Origin: WLWS01 sp964639535
Lineage (GTDB): Bacteria; Pseudomonadota; Gammaproteobacteria; Eutrophobiales; Eutrophobiaceae
NCBI GenBank assembly: GCA_964639535.1
Contig: CAZXDV010000178.1
Span: 1 to 6,645, forward strand
Length of the DNA stretch: 6,645 bases
Direction of reading: 5' to 3'
Shown here: positions 1 through 5,521 of the stretch, piece after piece
Layout: each line of letters begins with the position of its first letter
Position numbering within the stretch: the stretch's first letter is position 1
Notes under the pieces: model-generated
The model's input: the letters and a program-made list of their open reading frames with translations, nothing else
What the model was told of the DNA's origin: nothing
The model's database searches: none
Position numbers and translations under genes: made by a program

Positions 1-292
1 GGCTGGCATCAAGGAAATAACCGGCACCCTTGATATCGATCATTCTGCGTTCAAGGTCATCGGGAACCGGGGCTTCAGCGGCAGCCTTGTCACCGCGGCA
101 AAATGCCTTAAAGATGTCGTGATACTTATCTACAGCGAGGGAATAGGTGTTGTTAGTGCGAGGGCGCGAGGATGGACAGGGGTTGGAAGCGGCTTCCCGT
201 TCCTCTTTGGCGATGCCGTCATCCCTTTGCAATCTCTCCAGGGGAAAGTAGCTATAGTGGAATGGTCTCTGCTTGTTAGAAAAGAATATCAT
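1..292 (-). CDS. Partial CDS, N-terminus of a reductive dehalogenase-like protein (tentative)
   Basis: An open frame reads from the ATG at 292-290 down to the left edge, giving 97 codons without a stop; the rest lies outside the window. An in-frame TGA lies upstream near 360, so this ATG is the first possible one, with a GGGAG stretch 9-13 bases ahead of it as a modest ribosome site. The protein starts MIFFSNKQRPFHY, continues with FPLERLQRD, then a polar Pro/Ser/Arg-rich linker (about residues 37-50), a predicted helix with VDKYHDIF, an acidic VPDDLERR stretch, and ends at the edge with IKGAGYFLDAS. From memory, the start and the GYFLDAS motif recall the N-terminal region of single-chain, cytoplasmic-type cobalamin/4Fe-4S reductive dehalogenase-like proteins of marine proteobacteria, which lack a Tat signal. 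No Tat motif is seen here. The corrinoid and Fe-S parts would lie beyond the edge, so this is inferred; another redox protein is possible. Confidence 0.5.
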   Translation of the reverse strand, partial: MIFFSNKQRPFHYSYFPLERLQRDDGIAKEEREAASNPCPSSRPRTNNTYSLAVDKYHDIFKAFCRGDKAAAEAPVPDDLERRMIDIKGAGYFLDAS

Positions 293-330
293 CTCGCCCC
301 CGCTCCCTGTATTCGTTATGACGCCTATTC

Positions 331-379
331 TAAACCTTATCGGCCTGTATTGCTGTACTCAATAAACAGGACAGGTTTA
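331..379 (-). promoter_or_regulatory. Compound stem-loop across the symporter stop codon
   Basis: Two nested perfect arms are visible. The outer pair is TAAACCT (331-337) with AGGTTTA (373-379), 7 bp. The inner pair is CCTGT+ATTG (344-352) with CAAT+ACAGG (360-363, 366-370), 9 bp with a two-base AA bulge at 364-365 and a 7-base loop. An asymmetric internal loop (6 versus 2 bases) joins them. The outer arm includes the TAA stop of the symporter gene. On the minus-strand transcript no run of U follows, so it is not a classic intrinsic terminator. It could be a 3' mRNA-stabilising hairpin, a factor-dependent end, or part of the leader of the downstream gene that starts at 292. Confidence 0.5.
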
Positions 380-2056
380 GTGGGAAGCTGCAGCGGATTT
401 ACCAATACCGGTTTCTGAACGAATTAGCAGATCATCAAAGGCCCGGCGGTCCAGTTCCGCTCGTTGACTCCTGTCCGTGACAGAAAAAAGCCAGAGAGCC
501 GCAAAGGCAAGGGGAGCCGAAACCACGGTTGGATATACCCAGGGAAAAATCGCCTTTTCCATACCCAGTATCGGTACCCAGACCTGGGGCCCGACGATGA
601 TCAGGCCAACAGAGCTGGTTAGGCCGAGCAGGCTGCCAGCGATTGCTCCACGAGTGGTCAAGCCACGCCAGAACAGCGACGCCAGGAGTAAGGGCGCGTT
701 AACGCTACCCGCGACCGCCAGCGCCATAGTCGTGACAAACACCACGTTCTGTTTCTCAAAAGCCAGCCCAAGTAATATTCCAAGCAGGCCAATGGCGATG
801 ACAGACACCCTGGACACCAGCAATTCCGATTTCTCCGTTGATTTCCCAGGGAAAAGCGTTTTCGCATAAAGGTCATGTGCAATCGTGGCTGCGGCTGCCA
901 GGGTAAGGCCTGAAACTACCGCAAGGATCGTGGCAAAGGTGACAGCGGAGAGAAAACCCAGCAGCACGTTTCCACCAAGCGTGTGTGACAGGTGCAGCAT
1001 GACCATGTTCCTGCCACCGACCAGGACGCCGCTGGCATCGTGGTACTCCGGGTTGAACATGATCAGCGAAACCGCACCGAAACCCATGACCAGGATAAGA
1101 AGGTTGAAGTAGCCGATTATCGAGATGGCATAAAAAGCCGATTTACGCGCTTCGTTGGCATTTTTGACAGTAAAAAGACGCATCAATATATGCGGCAGCC
1201 CGATAAACCCGAGCAGGGAAGTGAGCCCCACAGAAATAACCGACATGGGCTCCTTTAGCCAGCCGCCCGGTGCGTAGAGTTCCTGTCCCCTGGGGTGCGT
1301 TTGGGCTGCACTTCGAAAAAGCTCGGTCATGTTGTAATCAAAATGACGAACCAGGAGGAAAGTCACGATACTACCACCCAGCACCAGCAGGATAGCCTTG
1401 ATAAATTGAACCCAGGTGGTGGCCAGCATGCCACCAAAGCTGACATAAAGAATCATCAGTACACTCACGCTGGAAACGGCAACGATATAATCCAGGCCAA
1501 AGAGTAATTCGATTAACTTGCCGGCTCCCACAAGCTGGCCAATCAGGTAGAACACCAGTACTGACATTGAACCCAGGGCCGCTACCAGGCCGATTGGCCG
1601 GGCATCTAGTCTAAGCGACAGGACATCGATAAAGGTAAAGCGTCCCAGGTTTCTCAGGCGTTCAGATATGAGGAAAAGAATAATAGGCCAGCTACCCAGT
1701 GCACCGAAAACAAGGGTGAGCGCATCAAGACCATTGAAGTAGAGTGCACTGGATATACCGAGAAAGGTTGCCGCTGACATAAAATCGCCGGAAATGGCGA
1801 TGCCATTTTGCCAGGCAGGAATACCACCCCCGGCCGCGTAGAAATCCTTGCGGGAATGTGTGCGCCTGGCAGCCCACCATGTAATCAGCAGCGTGCTCAG
1901 CACAAACAGCAGGAACATGCCAATGGCTGTCAGGTTCAGGGGCTGTTTTTCTACTTCCCCGCTGATTGCATCGGCCGCCGGGGCCCAGGCAGGGAGGAGT
2001 ACCAGCGGCAATAACAAGGTAGAGCGTAACAGGCCGCGCCGGCTAGTGATCTTCAA
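377..2056 (-). CDS. actP: Cation:acetate-type symporter (sodium:solute symporter family)
   Basis: Inner-membrane carrier of the sodium:solute symporter family, ActP branch, which imports acetate and other short carboxylates with a cation. With a TTG start at 2056-2054 the protein is 559 residues, close to E. coli ActP (about 549). This start gives a clear signal peptide (KITSRR, hydrophobic stretch, AAD-A near residues 27-30), has AGGGA 8 bases upstream and overlaps the DUF485 stop by 14 bases. The frame stays open to an ATG at 2143, but that would add 29 residues before the signal sequence. Visible family marks are the SGDFMSAATFLG helix (89-100, cation-site region), GLPHILMRLFTV (286-297), TFATILAVVSGLTLA followed by HDLY (373-397) and FWRGLT-GA (462-471). 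About 13 membrane segments are apparent after the signal peptide. Substrate is inferred from family; pyruvate, propionate or another acid is possible. It is probably co-transcribed with the upstream DUF485 gene. Confidence 0.9.
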   Translation of the reverse strand: MKITSRRGLLRSTLLLPLVLLPAWAPAADAISGEVEKQPLNLTAIGMFLLFVLSTLLITWWAARRTHSRKDFYAAGGGIPAWQNGIAISGDFMSAATFLGISSALYFNGLDALTLVFGALGSWPIILFLISERLRNLGRFTFIDVLSLRLDARPIGLVAALGSMSVLVFYLIGQLVGAGKLIELLFGLDYIVAVSSVSVLMILYVSFGGMLATTWVQFIKAILLVLGGSIVTFLLVRHFDYNMTELFRSAAQTHPRGQELYAPGGWLKEPMSVISVGLTSLLGFIGLPHILMRLFTVKNANEARKSAFYAISIIGYFNLLILVMGFGAVSLIMFNPEYHDASGVLVGGRNMVMLHLSHTLGGNVLLGFLSAVTFATILAVVSGLTLAAAATIAHDLYAKTLFPGKSTEKSELLVSRVSVIAIGLLGILLGLAFEKQNVVFVTTMALAVAGSVNAPLLLASLFWRGLTTRGAIAGSLLGLTSSVGLIIVGPQVWVPILGMEKAIFPWVYPTVVSAPLAFAALWLFSVTDRSQRAELDRRAFDDLLIRSETGIGKSAAASH

Positions 2057-2366
2057 GACCGTGTTCCCTGAGAATATCCTGGAGTTGCGGATCGTAATAG
2101 TGATGCGCCCACCATATGTAATACGCAGATATAGCGACGCCAAACAGCACGGCTACAACGGTAAAGTAAACGCCATTACTGACACTGCTCCCCTCAAAAG
2201 CCTGGCTGCCCATCCAATCGGGAAGCCATGCCAGGGCAAAGAAATAGCTGAAAAAGACCAGCGTCATGATGGTGCTCAAGGTAAAGCACATGCGTACCTT
2301 GCGCTTGAGAAGGGAACGAAGAGCTTCAGATCCTGCCAATCGCTGAATATCTACATCGGGCTGCAT
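2043..2366 (-). CDS. yjcH: DUF485 small inner-membrane protein (YjcH-like)
   Basis: A 107-residue protein with a basic N-terminal tail, two membrane helices (about residues 26-48 and 64-87) and a charged C-terminal tail ending YDPQLQDILREHGLEDH. The size, the two-helix plan and the aromatic YYIWWAHHYYDPQL segment fit the DUF485 family, whose genes typically lie directly upstream of actP-type symporters, as yjcH does in E. coli. Its biochemical role is not established; an accessory role for the symporter is an inference from the conserved pairing. The ATG at 2366 is preceded only by an A/T-rich stretch, with GGAAGAG about 20 bases upstream, so its ribosome site is weak. Its 3' end overlaps the symporter start by 14 bases, which suggests translational coupling. 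The MITE-like repeat ends 32 bases upstream of this start. Confidence 0.88.
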   Translation of the reverse strand: MQPDVDIQRLAGSEALRSLLKRKVRMCFTLSTIMTLVFFSYFFALAWLPDWMGSQAFEGSSVSNGVYFTVVAVLFGVAISAYYIWWAHHYYDPQLQDILREHGLEDH

Positions 2367-2401
2367 TGTTATTTTTATTTCGCTCTTCCGGGGAGAATTT
2401 A

Positions 2402-2502
2402 TGTAGGGCGGAATTCATTCCGCCATTTGTTAATCACGGTCGAATCAATAACGTCCTTAGCTTCATTAAAGGCGCATCCATGTGCCATTTCTCGACCCTA
2501 CA
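2402..2502. mobile_element. MITE-like palindrome-ended repeat with TA flanks
   Basis: The region is bounded by TGTAGGG (2402-2408) and its exact reverse complement CCCTACA (2496-2502). Each end is flanked by TA (2400-2401 and 2503-2504), which looks like a TA target duplication as made by IS630/Tc1-mariner-type transposases. The match extends one base further each side, so TTATGTAGGG and CCCTACATAA form a perfect 10-bp inverted pair over 2399-2505. Inside, the left end holds a perfect hairpin (2407-2424), and GGTCGA (2438-2443) pairs with TCGACC (2492-2497). There is no coding capacity. It fills most of the 172-bp gap between the ureohydrolase stop and the DUF485 start. From general memory, TGTAGGG-ended GC-rich hairpins are common intergenic repeats in some gammaproteobacteria; family membership was not checked. 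Confidence 0.6.
2407..2424. repeat. Perfect 18-bp palindromic hairpin
   Basis: GGCGGAAT and ATTCCGCC form eight perfect base pairs around a two-base TC centre, next to the left end of the MITE-like element. In a minus-strand transcript it would lie about 41-58 bases upstream of the DUF485 start codon, within the likely 5' leader. No T-run follows on either strand, so it is unlikely to be an intrinsic terminator. Confidence 0.75.
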
Positions 2503-2538
2503 TAAGTGCTATGTAATTACCGTGCAGAATACTATAAA

Positions 2539-3543
2539 TCAACCAAACTGGCTTTCTGCAACGAGACAAAGGATTTCAAAAAGCATCTGTTTTCCTACCT
2601 GTGCGGTGTTTGTCGTCGCATCATAGGCCGGTGCAACCTCCACCAGGTCACCTCCAATAATATCCAGGCCGCGCATGCCCCGGAGAAGCTGAAGGGCATC
2701 AGCAGTACTGAGCCCGCCCACTTCCGGCGTCCCGGTACCGGGTGCATAGACAGGGTCAAGGCCGTCCACGTCAAAGGTGATATAGGTGGGGCCATCACCA
2801 AGCACTTCCCTGGCTTTTTCAATGGCAGCCTGCACACCCATCTCGTGGAATTCCTGGGCATAGATGACAGTCATGCCCGAATCGTGGGAAAACTCCCAGA
2901 ACACTTCTGCCGAACCGCGAATACCGATTTGCACGCAGCGCTCCGGGTCCAGTACGCCATCCAGTACAGCGTGACGGAAGGGGCCGCCGTGGTGAAACTT
3001 GTGATCATCCGCCGCCCCCATGGTGTCACAATGGGCATCGATATGAAGCATGCCAATGGGCCTGTCCCGGCCAACGGCTTTCATAACAGGGTAGGTGACA
3101 GAATGATCGCCTCCCGCTGACACGGGAATCACACCTGCATCGATCACCTTGTGGTAATAATCCTCTATGGTCTTAATGCCTTCTTCCAGGCTAAAGCCAT
3201 GCAGGTTCGGCACATCACCAACATCTGCAATTTTGCAAAGGCTGAATGGACTGACGCGGGTCTGGTGATTGAAGGGACCTACCGTCATGGAAAAATCGCG
3301 AATAGCCCGTGGACCGAAACGGGCACCGGTGCGGTGAAATACACCGGAGTCAAAGGGGATACCGATAAGGGCGATATCCAGTCCATCAAGACTCGGCTGG
3401 TATGGCGCATCGGCTAGCGTGGCGATACCGGCTCCCAGGTCGGTTGCACCGATCATGGCCTGTTGAAACTCCGGCGTTTCTACGTCGTGGTATTGCTTGT
3501 CGCTGTATTTCTTACGCAGTGCTTCCAGTTTTTCCTGGTCCAT
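2539..3543 (-). CDS. Ureohydrolase of the agmatinase/guanidinobutyrase family
   Basis: Cytoplasmic binuclear-manganese hydrolase that splits a guanidino compound into urea and an amine. At 334 residues it is slightly longer than typical agmatinases (about 305-320), with the extra length at the N-terminus. All metal ligands expected for the family are visible: H147 in GGDHS, D169, H171 and D173 in HIDAHCD, D258 and D260 in FDVDGLDP. Also present are the substrate-loop His (H185 in HHGGPFRHA), APGTGTPEVGGL (267-278) and E302 in DLVEVAP. It therefore looks active. Substrate cannot be decided from motifs; agmatine, 4-guanidinobutyrate, 3-guanidinopropionate and guanidine hydrolases share this fold. 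The ATG at 3543 has a strong GGGGGAGAG ribosome site and lies 32 bases inside the end of the MFS gene, as last gene of the DUF1989-MFS-ureohydrolase operon. A transporter and a DUF1989 partner favour catabolism of an imported guanidino compound over polyamine synthesis (inference). Confidence 0.92.
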   Translation of the reverse strand: MDQEKLEALRKKYSDKQYHDVETPEFQQAMIGATDLGAGIATLADAPYQPSLDGLDIALIGIPFDSGVFHRTGARFGPRAIRDFSMTVGPFNHQTRVSPFSLCKIADVGDVPNLHGFSLEEGIKTIEDYYHKVIDAGVIPVSAGGDHSVTYPVMKAVGRDRPIGMLHIDAHCDTMGAADDHKFHHGGPFRHAVLDGVLDPERCVQIGIRGSAEVFWEFSHDSGMTVIYAQEFHEMGVQAAIEKAREVLGDGPTYITFDVDGLDPVYAPGTGTPEVGGLSTADALQLLRGMRGLDIIGGDLVEVAPAYDATTNTAQVGKQMLFEILCLVAESQFG

Positions 3544-4675
3544 CTTTCTCTCCCCCGGTAGAGCTTTGATTTACTTTCAAAAAGAAAATAATTGCCGGCA
3601 AGGTGGCAAGCGGTTGTAACCATGCGAGAGCATTGTAGCTGATATAAGAAATGATCACGCCCCCGATAATCGGGCCAAATGCCGTACTCAGTACAAACAC
3701 CCCACCAGCAATTGCCGCCCATCGTCCTTTCGTGTCTATTTGTGCAGCCACGCTGAACATGAGAGGCGTCATAATGATAAATAAAATTGCCTCGATAAAA
3801 GCTGCGACTCCCAGTACAAGAACTGAACCGGTTAATATAGCCACCATTATCACCAGCGCATGAAGAGTAGACGTTCCGACCAGTGCTTTTACAACACCGA
3901 GCTTGTTTGCAACGGGCGCTGCCAGTAGACCACCCATAATGCCAGCAACTTGTGCTGCTGCAATGATTTGGCCGGTTTGTGCCGAAGTAGCATCGATGTT
4001 CACCGCGATACGTTCAAGAAAAGCATAATAGGCCATCATGCTGATGCCAATCAGGAGTATCCCGATCATTAACAGTGCTCCTGGAAGCCACGTACCTGCT
4101 GGCATTCCCTTTACAGAATCCGTCGCACCATGTCTTGGTACAAACCACATAAGCGGGATGGCAATCGCAATACACAGGGTAAGCCAGCGATAAACAATAT
4201 CAAAGGTGACAATTTCATTGTTTGCCGTTATGCCTATCGCCATTGCCGCCGTAGCAGAATAACTTGCTGCCCACGCCAGTCCATAAAGCAGGGTAGGGGA
4301 ACTGGCCCTGGCAATAGCGGCATTGGCCGTAGCCATCAGGCAGCCACCTGCCACACCAGCCAGTATTCGCCAGGCGTAGAGTGCGGATAGATCACCTACC
4401 TTTGAGGAGAAGTGCTGCGCAACAACGAGTAAGAGGGCGCCGCTGATGGCCAGTATGTGATGTGGATACCTGGCAACCAGGGGTGCAATCAGCATACTGG
4501 TTACACCAATGACAAGTAATTCTGCCGTGATGAGTGACCCCGCTTCAACCTCGCCCAGGTCCAGGCCTGCTATCAATCCACCAATAATCAGAGGAGACAG
4601 GATCGGAGTGGTAATAGCCCCTATCTGTGCGGCACAGGTCCCGATGATATGTCTTAGTGGATCACGTTCCCGCAT
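3512..4675 (-). CDS. MFS transporter
   Basis: A 387-residue inner-membrane protein with about 12 hydrophobic segments in two halves separated by a hydrophilic stretch (PRHGATDSVKGMPAG, about residues 184-198), the usual plan and length of a major facilitator carrier. The C-terminus is short, polar and cytoplasmic (STGGEKDGPGKTGSTA), and its coding sequence also carries the ribosome site and first codons of the ureohydrolase. The ATG at 4675 is the first Met after an in-frame TAA and lies 12 bases past the DUF1989 stop, in the same frame. The 12 bases have no purine-rich ribosome site, so translation may depend on coupling with the upstream gene. Substrate is unknown. Its position between two nitrogen-metabolism genes suggests import of the compound the operon degrades, but an exporter cannot be excluded. 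Confidence 0.88.
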   Translation of the reverse strand: MRERDPLRHIIGTCAAQIGAITTPILSPLIIGGLIAGLDLGEVEAGSLITAELLVIGVTSMLIAPLVARYPHHILAISGALLLVVAQHFSSKVGDLSALYAWRILAGVAGGCLMATANAAIARASSPTLLYGLAWAASYSATAAMAIGITANNEIVTFDIVYRWLTLCIAIAIPLMWFVPRHGATDSVKGMPAGTWLPGALLMIGILLIGISMMAYYAFLERIAVNIDATSAQTGQIIAAAQVAGIMGGLLAAPVANKLGVVKALVGTSTLHALVIMVAILTGSVLVLGVAAFIEAILFIIMTPLMFSVAAQIDTKGRWAAIAGGVFVLSTAFGPIIGGVIISYISYNALAWLQPLATLPAIIFFLKVNQSSTGGEKDGPGKTGSTA

Positions 4676-4687
4676 GATGAGAAAAGT

Positions 4688-5293
4688 TTATAGAACCTGG
4701 ATTTGCAGTGGTGTCGATTTTCCACCCAGTGCCTGGATACCATCAACGGGAAGATCAACCGAGCAGGCAGTGATGACAAGAATAATGTCTATTTCTGCTT
4801 TGAACTCGACATAGTCACCAGCCTTGCTCAGGGTGACGCCCACATCAAAATCACCGTCAGCTTTTGGCACGGTATTTTGAAAAAGATTGAATGGATCCGG
4901 TGGTGGATCAATGTTCATAGCAAGCTCGGCAATTGCAGAGTAAAAATTATCCCTGCAATTGGGGTGGGCTTCCTTGCATCCCAGGTCGACGTAAAATCCG
5001 GGGTCGCAGGGTGCAAAGGACATGTCATGGGGGCCAGGTGACTTGTCGTCAACAAACAGGGCCAGTGGTCGACGGCGATTACTGTAAACATAGTCCCCGG
5101 GCCTGGCGACTGTGCGAAATATCACCTGCTTGGTTAACGCTGGGCTGAAATACTCGCTGTGATCATCGGCATTAATCAAAAACATGTCAGCGATCTGGCA
5201 GCCCTCCACATCAGTGATTCGAAAGGACTCCCCGGCGTTAACCTTCGTTGCTCGCCCCTCGTAACCCGGGACGTCGATTATTCTCTCGGCCAT
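4688..5293 (-). CDS. DUF1989 (urea carboxylase-associated family) protein
   Basis: A 201-residue soluble protein recognised as DUF1989. It opens with ERIIDVPGYEGRATKVNAGE, then VEGCQIADMFLI (29-40), YSNRRRPLALFVDD (70-83), a Cys/His cluster (C96, C106 and HPNC at 110-113), PFNLFQN (134-140), GDYVEFKAEID (159-169) and ACSVD-P--G (176-185). The conserved Cys, His and Asp residues suggest a metal or active site. Family members include the urea-amidolyase-associated proteins and the two subunits of carboxyguanidine deiminase, which acts in guanidine use. Those usually occur as adjacent pairs beside a carboxylase; here there is one copy and no carboxylase in the window, so the reaction is open. 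The ATG at 5293 has AAGGGGAAAG just upstream. It is the first gene of the minus-strand operon and diverges from the nitrilase-family gene across a 228-bp gap. Confidence 0.85.
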   Translation of the reverse strand: MAERIIDVPGYEGRATKVNAGESFRITDVEGCQIADMFLINADDHSEYFSPALTKQVIFRTVARPGDYVYSNRRRPLALFVDDKSPGPHDMSFAPCDPGFYVDLGCKEAHPNCRDNFYSAIAELAMNIDPPPDPFNLFQNTVPKADGDFDVGVTLSKAGDYVEFKAEIDIILVITACSVDLPVDGIQALGGKSTPLQIQVL

Positions 5294-5521
5294 GGCACTT
5301 TCCCCTTCTGAACTATTCGAGTGTTAATTTATCACTCATTCCCCAGGGATTGTATTTATAAATGCCTCGCACAGGATGCATTTGAATAGATTGCACGTGG
5401 CTATTTTTCCTCGCCTGGGTGAAAATGTAGCATGCCTCAGACAGCTCAAAACCGGTGAAGCAGGGGGTATCAACATCCTTTTTGCCTTGCCTGGTTTTTC
5501 AAATGACGGGACAAAATTGAA
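5294..5521. promoter_or_regulatory. Divergent intergenic region for the DUF1989 operon and the nitrilase-family gene
   Basis: This 228-bp gap separates two divergent starts and must hold the promoter of the minus-strand operon and probably that of the plus-strand gene. Visible elements are the imperfect palindrome at 5319-5337, a perfect 10-bp A/T palindrome ATTTATAAAT (5354-5363), and a 6-bp inverted pair AAATGC/GCATTT (5360-5365, 5378-5383). On the minus strand TACAAT (5354-5349) resembles a -10 box, but no good -35 box sits at the right distance. No convincing plus-strand sigma-70 pair was found. No riboswitch-like fold was recognised. Confidence 0.5.
5319..5337. promoter_or_regulatory. 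Candidate operator: 19-bp imperfect palindrome
   Basis: GAGTGTTAATTTATCACTC pairs at 8 of 9 symmetric positions around a central T, with one mismatch (6 versus 14). It lies 26-44 bases upstream of the DUF1989 ATG and downstream of the TACAAT box on the minus strand, where a repressor dimer would block transcription. Size and symmetry fit a helix-turn-helix dimer site. No regulator gene is in the window, so the binding protein is unknown. Confidence 0.45.

Noticed and set aside
119..418. 99-codon open frame on the plus strand
   Set aside because: It lies opposite the partial dehalogenase-like gene, the stem-loop and the symporter end; the minus-strand frame has family-like motifs and a plausible start, while this one has none.
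2499..2515. TACATA-AGTGC-TATGTA hairpin as a terminator for the ureohydrolase operon
   Set aside because: Only six A/T-rich base pairs and no U-run follow on the minus-strand transcript, and half of it is the end of the MITE-like element. The pairing is probably incidental.
1848..2516. 222-codon open frame on the plus strand
   Set aside because: It runs antisense to the DUF485 and symporter genes and into the MITE-like element. Its translation has no recognisable domain and its openness follows from the codon pattern of the real genes opposite.
2506..3120. 204-codon open frame on the plus strand
   Set aside because: Antisense shadow of the ureohydrolase, whose complete metal-binding motifs show which strand is coding.
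4673..5293. DUF1989-MFS gene fusion broken by an error
   Set aside because: Both proteins have normal lengths and natural ends for their families, so an ordinary tight operon junction is simpler than a broken fusion.
5391..5426. TTGCAC as a -35 box with a downstream -10 for the nitrilase-family gene
   Set aside because: No TATAAT-like hexamer lies at 16-18 bases; the nearest A/T-rich hexamer is about 24 bases away.
5294..5521. Guanidine riboswitch upstream of the DUF1989 operon or the nitrilase-family gene
   Set aside because: I looked for the paired hairpins with ACGR loops of the mini-ykkC type and for ykkC-like conserved boxes. The single ACGGG near 5506 is not in a hairpin loop, so there is no support.
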